Source: Streptomyces sp. 8L
GTDB lineage: Bacteria > Actinomycetota > Actinomycetes > Streptomycetales > Streptomycetaceae
NCBI RefSeq assembly: GCF_020176795.1
Contig: NZ_JAIUKE010000015.1
Span: 1-55,031, forward strand
Reading direction: 5' to 3'
DNA: 55,031 bases
The notes under the pieces were generated by a model, which was given only the letters and a program-made list of their open reading frames with translations, was not told where the DNA came from and did no database searches. The translations under genes were made by a program, and so were the position numbers. This document shows positions 39,821 through 50,841 of the stretch, piece by piece (position 1 is the first letter of the stretch; every line of letters begins with the position of its first letter).

Positions 39821-40696
39821 TTACGGGCGGCCGATCTTGTCCAGCTCGGCGATGTCTTCTCCCGTGAGCCGCAGACCAGCTCCGGCCGCGTTCTCACGCA
39901 GGTGCTCCACCGACGAGGTGCCGGGAATCAGCAGGATGTTCGGCGACCGCCACAGCAGCCAGGCCAGGGCGAGGGACATCGGCGTCGCGTGCAGCCGGGC
40001 TGCCACATCCGAGAGCGTCGAGGACTGTAGCGGCGTGAAACCGCCGAGCGGGAAGAAGGGAACGTAGGCGATGCCCTCGTCTGCGAGCCTGTCGATCAGC
40101 TCGTCGTCCTGGCGGTGGGCGAGGTTGTACATGTTCTGCACGCACACGATCGGCGCGATCGCCTGCGCCTCGACGACCTGCTCCGCCGTCGCGTTGCTCA
40201 CTCCGAGGTGCCGGATCAGGCCCTCCTGTTGGAGTTCGACGAGTGTCTCGAACGGCTCGGCGATCGATCCGGGCTGGGGCCCCTGAGCGTTGCCGAGTCG
40301 GAGGTTGACCAGGTCAAGTGCTTCGAGGCCGAGGGATTCGAGGTTCCCGCGGACCGAGCGGCGCAGGTCCTCGGGCTCTCTGGCCGGGGGCCAGCCGCCC
40401 TGCTGGTCGCGGATCGCCCCGACCTTGGTCACGATGTGCAGCGACTCGGGATAGGGATGCAGCGCCTCACGGATCAGCTGGTTGGTGACGCGCGGCCCAT
40501 AGGCATCGCTGGTGTCGATGTGGGTGATGCCGAGGCCGACGGCCTCGCGGAGGACGGCGAGGGCGCCGTCGTGGTCGGCGGGCGGCCCCATCACCCCCGG
40601 GCCGGCCAGCTGCATGGCGCCGTAGCCGAACCGGGTGACGGTGAGGTCACCCAGAGTCCAGGTGCCGCCGGGAAGCGACGTGGGGAGCGTGCTCAT
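39821..40696 (-). CDS. Aldo/keto reductase
   Basis: 291 residues; ATG 40694-40696 is the start that begins the fold (GDLTVTRFGYGAMQLAG). The AKR tetrad is visible: D in HIDTSDAYG, Y in DAYG, K in IVTKVG; at the tetrad His place the segment reads LVNLRLGNAQ, where most AKRs have a V.L..LH, so the histidine is missing or shifted (Asn). NADPH-binding C-terminus: SLALAWLL, LLIPGTSSVEHLRENAAG. It likely reduces aldehydes or is a voltage-channel-type AKR. The gene is divergent from an HxlR regulator, a common redox- or aldehyde-responsive pairing. Confidence 0.88.
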   Translation of the reverse strand: MSTLPTSLPGGTWTLGDLTVTRFGYGAMQLAGPGVMGPPADHDGALAVLREAVGLGITHIDTSDAYGPRVTNQLIREALHPYPESLHIVTKVGAIRDQQGGWPPAREPEDLRRSVRGNLESLGLEALDLVNLRLGNAQGPQPGSIAEPFETLVELQQEGLIRHLGVSNATAEQVVEAQAIAPIVCVQNMYNLAHRQDDELIDRLADEGIAYVPFFPLGGFTPLQSSTLSDVAARLHATPMSLALAWLLWRSPNILLIPGTSSVEHLRENAAGAGLRLTGEDIAELDKIGRP

Positions 40697-40763
40697 AGCT
40701 CTGCCTTTCGGGTTGAGCCGGACGGTGGTGCCCAACGGCTCGTTGCTCCAGTATGGAGATGTA

Positions 40764-40796
40764 ACTTCCCGGCAGGAAGTAGGCACTTCGGAGTGC
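40764..40796. promoter_or_regulatory. Inverted repeats between AKR and HxlR genes, likely HxlR operator
   Basis: ACTTCC-CGGCA-GGAAGT (40764-40780) is a perfect 6+6 inverted repeat; a second hairpin, GCACT-TCGG-AGTGC, follows at 40783-40796. HxlR-family sites often contain ACTT...AAGT half-sites, so the first is the better operator candidate for controlling both divergent genes. Confidence 0.5.
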
Positions 40797-40827
40797 GTAA
40801 GGCACCCCCGGATTGGAGGAGCGGTCG

Positions 40828-41271
40828 ATGGCACCCATGACGACGGTCCAGAAGAAGGCGCAGACCAAGGTGGAGTACGACGCTTTCCTTGCGGCATGTC
40901 CCAGCCGCAAGCTGCTCGACCGGATCTCCAACAAATGGGTCGCGCTGATCCTGACTGCACTGGGGAACAGCTGCTCGCAGCAGCCCGGCGCCGGGTCCGC
41001 CGGCGAGCCCCGTCCGATGCGCTACTCGGAGCTGTCCCGCCTGCTGGCCGGAGTCAGTCAGAAGATGCTGACTCAGACGCTGCGCTCCCTGGAGCGTGAC
41101 GGCCTGCTCACCCGCACCGCGACACCGACCGTGCCTGTCACGGTCTCGTACGAGCTGACGGCTCTGGGTCTCTCGCTGCTTGAGATGATGCGCGGCATCA
41201 AGAGCTGGGCCGAGACGCACATGGACGACGTGCTCGCCAACCGTGCGGCGTACGACACCCGGACCGACTGA
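40828..41271 (+). CDS. HxlR-family winged-helix regulator
   Basis: 147 residues. ATG 40828 has GGAGGA seven bases upstream. The HxlR pattern is complete: CPSRKLLDRISNKWVALIL, then MRYSELSRLLAGVSQKMLTQ and LRSLERDGLLTR, with V.YELTALGLSL and a final W...H. One Cys lies at position 24, before the helix-turn-helix, as in redox- or aldehyde-sensing HxlR proteins (YodB/HypR type). A loop insertion (SCSQQPGAGSAGEPR) adds one more Cys. It probably represses or activates the adjacent AKR gene. Confidence 0.9.
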   Translation: MAPMTTVQKKAQTKVEYDAFLAACPSRKLLDRISNKWVALILTALGNSCSQQPGAGSAGEPRPMRYSELSRLLAGVSQKMLTQTLRSLERDGLLTRTATPTVPVTVSYELTALGLSLLEMMRGIKSWAETHMDDVLANRAAYDTRTD

Positions 41272-41684
41272 GCAGGTCCGGCGGGCCGGGGCCGCCGACC
41301 GGGTCCCTTCAGTCGGGTCCCTTCAGCCGGGTTCCGTCCGACCGGACTCTCCGGGTGAGCCAGGTCCCGATCTGCCGATTCGCGGGGCGCGAGCCGGACC
41401 ACGAGGCCGGGCTCTTCTGCCCCGTGCCCGACGGGACCGGCCCCCAGGACCGGCCCCGTGACGAGCCCGCGCGTCGCGCGCAACGACTGCGGCGATCTCC
41501 CACTCCCCAACCGGCACCCCGGGGCCGCACCCCCGCATGGCCGGCCCAGTGATCGTTTCCGCTTATCCAGATCCGGCGTTCACCAAATTCAGCACCATGC
41601 TTTAAAAACTCGACATCGTGTAGATTTATGAGAGCGCGCCCTACTCCATGGCGCCTTCCATGAAGCGACAACGAGGCGAGTCAG
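41272..41684. other. Gene-free stretch upstream of the second SDR gene
   Basis: No gene is supported. A short direct repeat GGTCCCTTCAG occurs at about 41300-41327. From 41560 to 41635 the sequence is AT-rich (TTTAAAAACTCGACA, then TAGATTTATGAG), which probably is the promoter of the following gene. Confidence 0.4.
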
Positions 41685-42533
41685 ATGAAGACGTTCCTGA
41701 TCACCGGCGTGAGCAGCGGTCTGGGCAGGGCATTCGCACAGGGTGCTCTCGACGCCGGGCACACCGTGGTCGGCACCGTACGCAAGCAGGGGGACCTCGA
41801 TGCCTTCGAGGCCCTGAAGCCCGGCCGTGCGCACGCACGGCGACTGGACGTTACGGACGACGCGGCCGTCTTCGCGGTCGTCAAGGACGTCCAGGAGGCC
41901 GTGGGCCCCATCGACGTACTCATCGCCAACGCCGGATACGGCCTGGAGGGGACGTTCGAGGAGACGCCACTGGACGAGGTGCGTGCCCAGTTCGCCACCA
42001 ACGTCTTCGGCGCCGTGGCCACCATCCAGGCGGTTCTGCCGGCGATGCGCGAACGGCGGAGCGGGCACATCATGGCCGTCACCTCCATGGGAGGGCTGAT
42101 GGCGGTGCCCGGCATGTCGGCCTACTGCGGCAGCAAGTTCGCGCTCGAAGGGATGCTGGAGAGTGTGGGCAAGGAAGTCGCGGGCTTCGGCATCCATGTG
42201 ACCGCGATCGAGCCCGGCTCCTTCCGCACCGACTGGGCGGGACGCTCCATGACCCGCTCCGAGCGCTCGATCCCCGACTACGACGAACTGTTCGCACCCA
42301 TCCGCGAGGCCCGGATGCGAGCGAGCGGCAACCAGCTGGGCGACCCGGAGAAGGCCGCCTCGGCCGTCCTGCGGATCATCGACGCGCCGAAGCCGCCCGC
42401 CCACCTGGTCCTCGGCTCCGACGCGCTGCGCCTCGTCGCCGCGGGCCGCGGCGCGGTCGACGACAACATCAGCACATGGGAGGCGCTCTCACGCACGACC
42501 GACTTCCCTGACGGCCACCAGATCACCGGCTGA
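41685..42533 (+). CDS. Short-chain dehydrogenase/reductase
   Basis: 282 residues, ATG 41685 after ACGAGGCGAG. All classical SDR motifs are intact: TGVSSGLGRAF (cofactor), RLDVTD, ANAGYG, AVTSMGG (Ser), YCGSK (Tyr/Lys) and EPGSFRTDW. The C-terminal extension (DPEKAASAVLRIID, HLVLGSDALRLV) is typical of the oxidoreductase subgroup close to 17-beta-HSD/retinol types. Substrate unknown. Contrast with the SDR at 37.6 kb, where the catalytic tyrosine is lost. Confidence 0.92.
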   Translation: MKTFLITGVSSGLGRAFAQGALDAGHTVVGTVRKQGDLDAFEALKPGRAHARRLDVTDDAAVFAVVKDVQEAVGPIDVLIANAGYGLEGTFEETPLDEVRAQFATNVFGAVATIQAVLPAMRERRSGHIMAVTSMGGLMAVPGMSAYCGSKFALEGMLESVGKEVAGFGIHVTAIEPGSFRTDWAGRSMTRSERSIPDYDELFAPIREARMRASGNQLGDPEKAASAVLRIIDAPKPPAHLVLGSDALRLVAAGRGAVDDNISTWEALSRTTDFPDGHQITG

Positions 42534-42791
42534 CGACCGCCCGCCCCGGTGCGCACACCACGCGCGGCATGCGACGCCGCCCGCCCTGTGACGTCTGCCC
42601 CGCGAGGCTCACACTCCTGGATGCCGGCGTGCGTGCCGGTACTTCGTCACACCTCCTCCGTACGGACTCCGCGGTGTGACCTGAGTCCGGGGCCTCTGCC
42701 TCTCTCAGTGTGATGTCCGAATGCCGCCAGCGAATGCCTCCGCCGAAGAGCAGAGTGAACGGTGAGACGAACGCTGACGAGGGAGGACACC

Positions 42792-43295
42792 ATGACCGTC
42801 CGTACGACGATCGACAGTCCGCTGGGCCGCCTGCTCCTGGTGGGCGAGATCACCGACCGGGGGCTGAGCCTGACGTCGCTGTCCGTACCCGGCCAGAAGA
42901 ACGCCCCGGCCGTCCGGCCCGAGTGGCGGCGCGACGATGCCGCCTTCGCGGACGTCGCCCGGCAGTTGGCCGCGTACTTCAGGGGCGAACTCACCGATTT
43001 CGACATTGAGTTCACCGAAAGTGGCAGCGACTTCCAACGGCGCGTGTGGCAGGCGCTGGAGGACATCCCCTATGGCGCCACCACCACATACGGGGCCCTC
43101 GCACGACAGCTCGCTCTGCCACGCGAGCAGGTGCGGGCCGCCGGCGCTGCTATCGGCGCCAACCCGTTGCTGGTGGTACGTCCCTGCCACCGTGTGATCG
43201 GCGCGGACGGAACGATGCGGGGCTACGCGGGCGGTGTGGAACGCAAGGTGGACCTGCTCACCCTGGAGGGCGCCCTCCAGCCCACTCTGATCTGA
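42792..43295 (+). CDS. Methylated-DNA--[protein]-cysteine S-methyltransferase (short form)
   Basis: 167 residues; ATG 42792 after GAGGGAGGAC. The N-terminal RNaseH-like domain leads to the DNA-binding helix region (FQRRVWQALEDIPYGATTTYG) and the suicide-cysteine motif PCHRVIGADG with GYAGGVERK. It removes O6-alkyl groups from guanine by transferring them to its own cysteine. It lies 235 bases upstream of helR, with another copy just downstream of helR. Confidence 0.93.
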   Translation: MTVRTTIDSPLGRLLLVGEITDRGLSLTSLSVPGQKNAPAVRPEWRRDDAAFADVARQLAAYFRGELTDFDIEFTESGSDFQRRVWQALEDIPYGATTTYGALARQLALPREQVRAAGAAIGANPLLVVRPCHRVIGADGTMRGYAGGVERKVDLLTLEGALQPTLI

Positions 43296-43530
43296 ACCCG
43301 GCCCGAGCGGAGGGGCTGCGACCGAGGCTCCGGGGGCGGAGACGGGACCGGGCGGCGATGGACCGGGCGGGGCGCCGGACACAGCCGGCCGGCCGCGTCC
43401 GGCACGCTGTCGATCACGGACTCGTGCGCCTGCGGACACATTCCAGGCCGATTGGTCAATATTTACTTTTCCCGACCTCGTCTGCATAGTGGCGCCGAAA
43501 TACGGGCGGTTGAGCCGAGAGGGCCCTTTC

Positions 43531-45615
43531 TTGTCTTCGATCAACGAGGTTGCCGCGCGCGAGGTGGAGCGTGAGCGAGCCCAGGTTTCCGTCATGGGGA
43601 AAGTGTTCGACGAGTTGCTGGCCGGTGTGCGGGAGCAGTTGGCGCGCGTCCTCGCGGCGCCGCCAGGCGACGCGGGCGAGGCGTACGAGAGGGAGGTGGC
43701 GGCGGAGCGGCTGACCAGGGAAGTACGGCGGCTGGAAGCGGCCGAGGAGGGGATGGTCTTCGGCCGGATCGACCGGGCGGACGGAACCGTCCTGCGTATC
43801 GGGCGGCTGGGGCTCCAAAGGGATGCGGACGAGCTGCCACTGCTGCTGGACTGGCGGGCTGAGGCCGCGCGGCCCTTCTACGAGGCGACGCCGGTCCATC
43901 CCATGGGGCTGCGGCGGCGCCGCCATCTGCGCCTGGCGGGCCGGACGGTGGTGGGGGTGAGCGATGAGCTGCTCGACGGCTCCGCGCCCACCGGGCAGGA
44001 TGTGGTCGGCGACGGTCCGTTGTCGGCGGCCCTCCAGGAGAGACGTACGGGGCGGATGGGTACGGCGGTCGCCACGCTCCAGGCCGAGCAGGACGCGATC
44101 GTCCGGTCGCCGCACCGCGGGATCACGGTGGTGCAAGGTGGTCCTGGCACCGGCAAGACGGTGGTGGCACTGCACCGCGCCGCATATGTGCTGTACGCGT
44201 TCCCGAAGGCGGCCGAGCGCGGCGTACTCGTACTGGGGCCGAACGCGCGGTTCCTCGACTACATCGGCCAAGTCCTGCCCTCCCTCGGGGAGAACGACGT
44301 GGTCCTGGCGACGTGTGAGGAACTGGCCGGCGTCGAACCGGGTGCCGCGGAACCCTTCGAGGTGGCGCGCCTGAAGGGGAGTTCCGCACTGGCCGACGCG
44401 CTGGCCGCTGTGGTCCGTTCGCGGCAGGCCCCGGGCGGCGGGTTCGGTGTCCGGGTCGGGCGGGAGTGGATTCAGCTCCAGGAGAGTGATGTCGCATCGG
44501 CCCGGGAGACGGCGCGGACCAGTGGTCTCGCGCACAATCCGGCACGCCGGATGTTCAAGGAGCTGCTGGTCGAGACCGTCATCCGCGAGCTCGCCCGCAG
44601 TGGCACCGAGGCGCTGGAACTCATCGACGCTCAGGTGGCGCAGCTGACCGGCCTCGACCTCGACCGGGTCGCGGCAGGTGACCTGCGCCGCCTCGGACCT
44701 GACACGGCGCCCCCGACGGATTCCGACGCGTTCGACGCCGATGCCCTGCGCGACGATCTGCTGGAGGACGCCACGTTCGACCGGACGGTCGAGGCGGTGT
44801 GGCCGAGGCTGACCCCGGACGAGGTGGTCGGCGCCCTGCTGGCGAGCGACGACACATCGGCCGGGTACCTGCGGGAGTTCACCGACTCCCAGCGGGCCCT
44901 GTTGTGGCGTACGTCCGCTGCGCCGTGGTCGGACGCCGATGTGGCGCTGCTCGACGAGGCGGCGAGCCTGGTCGACGGCCCGCCCGAGCGGGTCTTCGGG
45001 CACGTGATCGTCGATGAGGCGCAAGAGCTGACCGACATGAAGTGGCGGATGGTCGAGCGCCGTTGTCCCGGCCGGTCGATGACACTGGTCGGTGATTTCG
45101 CCCAGGCAGGGCCGGTGACGGTGGCACGGGACTGGAAGGAGGCGCTCGGCCCCCGCCTCGGGCGGCGCTTCGACCTGCGCACCCTGACCGTCAGCTACCG
45201 GACGACGCAGGAAATCCTGTCCACCACAGAGGACTTGCTCGCACGGATCGCTCCGGACCGGTCTCCGATCCGTTCGATCCGGCATGGCAAGGTGCCCCGC
45301 ACCGTGGTCGCGTCCCCTGAGTCACTCGTCACCGCCCTCGTACGGGAGCTGAGGGAGCAAGGCGCCGCTTACCCGGGCGAGTTGGTCGGGGTGATCTGTG
45401 CCGACGGCAGGGCGGAGCAGCTCGGGGCAGCGGGGATCGAGCGGTACGCCCGGCTGGTGCCGGCCTCGCAGGCGCGCGGCCTGGAGTTCGACGCCGCCGT
45501 CGTCGTCGACCCGGACGGGATCACCGCCGCCCGCCCCGGGGGCGAGCGTGACCTGTACGTCGCCCTCACCCGGGCCACCAAGCGACTGTGCACCGTTACG
45601 GTCCCCCTGCCGTGA
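43531..45615 (+). CDS. helR: HelR-type RNA polymerase recycling motor ATPase
   Basis: About 694 residues of UvrD/Rep-like superfamily-1 type. TTG 43531 is chosen because GAGAGGG lies seven bases upstream and the following SSINEVAAREVERERAQVS is a normal coiled-coil start; a GTG at 43489 is in frame but without a ribosome site. Features: N-terminal coiled coil, DELPLLLDWRAEAARPFYEA, Walker A GGPGTGKT (about 202-209), VLGPNARFLDYI, Walker B VIVDEAQELTDMKWRM, GDFAQAG, SYRTT and a C-terminal LYVALTRATKRL. This matches HelD/HelR, which removes RNA polymerase from DNA and, in actinobacteria, rifamycin-stalled enzyme. HelR can give rifamycin tolerance. I cannot confirm a rifamycin-associated element upstream. 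Confidence 0.85.
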   Translation: MSSINEVAAREVERERAQVSVMGKVFDELLAGVREQLARVLAAPPGDAGEAYEREVAAERLTREVRRLEAAEEGMVFGRIDRADGTVLRIGRLGLQRDADELPLLLDWRAEAARPFYEATPVHPMGLRRRRHLRLAGRTVVGVSDELLDGSAPTGQDVVGDGPLSAALQERRTGRMGTAVATLQAEQDAIVRSPHRGITVVQGGPGTGKTVVALHRAAYVLYAFPKAAERGVLVLGPNARFLDYIGQVLPSLGENDVVLATCEELAGVEPGAAEPFEVARLKGSSALADALAAVVRSRQAPGGGFGVRVGREWIQLQESDVASARETARTSGLAHNPARRMFKELLVETVIRELARSGTEALELIDAQVAQLTGLDLDRVAAGDLRRLGPDTAPPTDSDAFDADALRDDLLEDATFDRTVEAVWPRLTPDEVVGALLASDDTSAGYLREFTDSQRALLWRTSAAPWSDADVALLDEAASLVDGPPERVFGHVIVDEAQELTDMKWRMVERRCPGRSMTLVGDFAQAGPVTVARDWKEALGPRLGRRFDLRTLTVSYRTTQEILSTTEDLLARIAPDRSPIRSIRHGKVPRTVVASPESLVTALVRELREQGAAYPGELVGVICADGRAEQLGAAGIERYARLVPASQARGLEFDAAVVVDPDGITAARPGGERDLYVALTRATKRLCTVTVPLP

Positions 45616-45758
45616 AGGTCACGCGGCGGACGGCCGGCGTCGGCGGCCCGCAGGGGCAGGAGTCCCACGGCCTGCGCCCGCCCGGCCGCCTCCCCTGCCG
45701 GGAGACCGCCTCCCCTCTCGCGGCACCGGACATCGACACACCGAAACGGTCCCCCACC

Positions 45759-46397
45759 ATGAAACTCTCCCCCGAGTCCTCCCCCGTCAGTCCCTTCGAC
45801 TCCCCACCGGAGCAGGACGAAGCGCCCCTCACCGGGCCGAGGAACCGTCTGGCCGTCGAGGCGGACGACCCGCGTCGCCCCGACATCGCGTACCGCACCG
45901 TGGAATCGCCGATCGGCACACTGCTGCTGGCCGCGACGGACCGGGGGCTCGTGAGAGTCGCGTTCCCGGTGCAGGACCACACCGCGGTCCTGCACCAGCT
46001 CGCGGATTCCGTCAGCCCTCGCATCCTGCACGCCCCGGCACGCCTGGACGATGTCAGCGCGCAGCTCGACGAGTATTTCGCCGGGCGGCGCCGGCACTTC
46101 GACGTACCGCTCGATCGGCGCCTGTCCAAGGGATTCCGCCGCGAAGCCCTGGTGCAACTCTCCGACATCGCTTACGGGCACACTGCCAGTTACGCGCAGA
46201 TCGCCGCGGCCGCGGGCAGCCCGCGTGCCGTGCGCGCCGTCGGCACGGCCTGCGCGACGAACCCGCTGCCGCTCGTCGTCCCCTGCCACCGTGTGATCCG
46301 CTCCGACGGCACCGCCGGACAGTATGCGGGCGGCGCGGAGGCCAAGCACTTTCTGTTGCGTCTGGAGTCAGCCGCTTACAACCTTGGGAGCGATTGA
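45759..46397 (+). CDS. Second methylated-DNA--[protein]-cysteine S-methyltransferase
   Basis: 212 residues, ATG 45759. After a ~45-residue Pro/Asp-rich lead, the fold starts at YRTVESPIGTLLLAATDRGL. The DNA-binding part (SDIAYGHTASYAQIAAAAG, then AVRAVGTACATNPLPLVV) precedes PCHRVIRSDGTAGQYAGG. It is more like the long-leader form than the copy at 42.8 kb, so the two are paralogues of different lineages rather than a recent duplication. It follows helR by 143 bases on the same strand. Confidence 0.92.
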   Translation: MKLSPESSPVSPFDSPPEQDEAPLTGPRNRLAVEADDPRRPDIAYRTVESPIGTLLLAATDRGLVRVAFPVQDHTAVLHQLADSVSPRILHAPARLDDVSAQLDEYFAGRRRHFDVPLDRRLSKGFRREALVQLSDIAYGHTASYAQIAAAAGSPRAVRAVGTACATNPLPLVVPCHRVIRSDGTAGQYAGGAEAKHFLLRLESAAYNLGSD

Positions 46398-46437
46398 GTT
46401 CGGGGCGTGTTGGCCTGGCGGATTGGCCGGTGGGTGA

Positions 46438-46964
46438 TCAGCGGGCGCCCTGCCGGGCGAGCACCGGTTCCGTGCTCGACTTGCGGCGGGTTGCCCGCCG
46501 GGCGGGGCGATCGGAGACCAGAGCGGCGGTCGCGAGGTGGGTCTCGGCGTAGGTCTCGCGGCGGTCGGTGAACCGCTGCAGGGGCCGCCACTACTTGTGC
46601 CAGGCGTCGGTGTGCTTCACGCAGATCCGCGCGAAGGATTGGCGCGAACGGCGAAACCGCGGGCCGCCCGCAGCGGCCGGACCTCGCAGATCGCTCCGGA
46701 GACGGTGGAGCGGTCCATTCCGTACAGTTCAGCCGGCGCGGCGTGCGGGAGCCCGAGCCGCAGGTGAGCCAGCCTGACCAGGAGCCGGTCGACGAAGACC
46801 AGGCACTGCTCGGGCCCGGCGGCGGCCGCCCGCCTCCGGTCTGCGCCACGCCGCTCGTGCGACGCCGACTCCTGCGCGGCCGTCCGTCGGGGCGTGAGTT
46901 CTTCTGGCAACTCGCCGAAGTGCGCGCGAGATGCCGGACAGGGCAGGCTGGGAACAGGCCGCAC
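46438..46964 (-). pseudogene. IS5/IS4-type transposase relic with internal deletion
   Basis: At the 5' side one frame encodes LVFVDRLLVRLAHLRLGLPH, then ELYGMDRSTVSGAI and RPLRAARGFAV, the N-terminus of a family whose members read LVFVDRVLVTL.HLR...PH..LAELYGVDRSTV. The 3' part, in another frame, encodes KHTDAWHK, a stop, WRPLQRFTDRRETYAETHLA and ALVSDR, its C-terminus. The middle, with the DDE catalytic core, is deleted. Confidence 0.65.
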
Positions 46965-47071
46965 GGGCCCAAGTAAGCCTCACAACTCACGCAACTCGTA
47001 CGGCCGTTCTCATAGTGCGGGCCAGTGGGCACCACTCTCTTGATCGTCTTCCGAGCGGCGCCTAGGCTCCC

Positions 47072-48238
47072 ATGCCCATGGAGACGGGGGAAACAGACCG
47101 CGGGCAGCGGCCGTGGCTGGACGGGCTGGTCAAGCGTCGTACAGCCGCAGGTCTGCTGGCCGGAGCGGGGTTGGTCATTCTGGGCACGGTGTTCGTCGTA
47201 CTGCCGGGGGTGGTGGTCGACCACGATCTCGCCGGGGTGAGCGTCGCCGCGCAGGATCGGCTCAAAGCGGTGAACGATGTCCGTACGACCCTTCTGCAGA
47301 CGGTCGGCGGCCTGGTCGTGCTCTTCGGCGCATACGCCACCTGGCGACAATTGCGGGTGAGCCAGGAGGGTTTGCGTGCCACCCAGGAGGGTTACGTCAC
47401 CGACCGATTTAGCCGGGCCGTGGACCAGCTGGGCAGCGACAAGCTGGATGTGCGCATCGGCGGGTTGCACGCGCTGTGGCGGATCGCTGAGCAGTCCGCC
47501 CGCGACCGGGAGGCCATCATCTCCATCCAGGCCGCGTATCTGCGTACACACCTGCCTTGGCCACCCGCGGGGCCGGTATCACCGGCGGCAGACGTGCCCA
47601 TCAACGACGTCGCGCCCCTGGAGACCCGCGCCGCCGACGCCCAGGTGGCGCTGACCGCGCTCGGCGTGCTGTGCCGGCACCGGGAGCAGTCCTGGGTCAA
47701 TCTCAGCATCACCGACCTGCGACGGGCCGACTGCGACGGACTGTGGTTCCCCGAGGTCAACTTCGACCGCGCTTATATGGAGGCGGCGGGCCTGTACCAC
47801 GCCAACCTGACCCAGGCGTCCCTGGTCTCGGTCAACCTGCGGCACGCCGACCTCACGACCGCGATTCTCCGCCGGGCCCGCTGCATTCTGGGCGACCTAC
47901 GGGCCGCGAAGCTGGTCGAAACCGACTTGCGTGAGGCTGACTTCACCGAGACCGACCTGCGCGAGGCAAATCTACGCAAGGCCGACGCCCACGGCGCGGT
48001 CTTCCACCGCGCCGATCTCCGCATGGCCGACTTGCGCGGCACCGACCTGCGCACCGCCAACCTTGCCGAAGCACGCCTGACCGGCGCCCTGGCCAGTGAG
48101 CGCACCCGCTGGCCCGCCGACTTCGACCACACGGCCGCCGGAGTTGTCGACACCGATGACCCCGGCCCCGAGCCCTCGCCCTTGCTCCAGCCGCCCGGGA
48201 TGACGTGGCAGGCACCGCCGCTGCGGTCTACTCCCTGA
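47072..48238 (+). CDS. Membrane-anchored pentapeptide-repeat protein
   Basis: 388 residues. Two hydrophobic helices (LLAGAGLVILGTVFVVLPGVVV at about 29-50, LLQTVGGLVVLFGAYATW at about 74-91) are followed by a helical segment with RFSRAVDQLGSDKLDVRIGG and LHALWRIAEQS, characteristic of Streptomyces pentapeptide proteins. About 25 A(D/N)Lxx repeats follow (CDGLWFPEVNFDRAYMEAAG, then DLREADFTETDLREANLRKA), forming a right-handed quadrilateral beta-helix. Its function is unknown; the family is often near regulators or in signalling clusters. A Pro-rich tail ends the protein. Confidence 0.85.
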   Translation: MPMETGETDRGQRPWLDGLVKRRTAAGLLAGAGLVILGTVFVVLPGVVVDHDLAGVSVAAQDRLKAVNDVRTTLLQTVGGLVVLFGAYATWRQLRVSQEGLRATQEGYVTDRFSRAVDQLGSDKLDVRIGGLHALWRIAEQSARDREAIISIQAAYLRTHLPWPPAGPVSPAADVPINDVAPLETRAADAQVALTALGVLCRHREQSWVNLSITDLRRADCDGLWFPEVNFDRAYMEAAGLYHANLTQASLVSVNLRHADLTTAILRRARCILGDLRAAKLVETDLREADFTETDLREANLRKADAHGAVFHRADLRMADLRGTDLRTANLAEARLTGALASERTRWPADFDHTAAGVVDTDDPGPEPSPLLQPPGMTWQAPPLRSTP

Positions 48239-48403
48239 CAGGGACGCGCCGATCAAGATCGCGGGGGCGCGTCATTGGTCTCCTCCCCGTCACTGTCGCG
48301 GCCGGGAGGACCGCGGGCCGTCCCGCACAGGACCCACGGCGGGGGCTCCGGCGGCGGCCCCGTCAGCGACGGGGGGCCGGGATGTCGTCGTCGGTTCGGA
48401 CCG

Positions 48404-50732
<2,329 letters not shown>

Positions 50733-50841
50733 AGCACCGCGGAGACCGCGGGCGGGCGCCCTCCCCTTGCCTAAGAACCCCTAACGAAATGATCTTCGAG
50801 GTGGTTTGATCGCTTCGGGACTGTTGATCTGGGGGTGTGGG

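Noticed and set aside
43296..43530. A rifamycin-associated element upstream of helR
   Set aside because: I looked for a long GC-rich palindrome in this gap and saw none I could match confidently to the published element, so it is not called.
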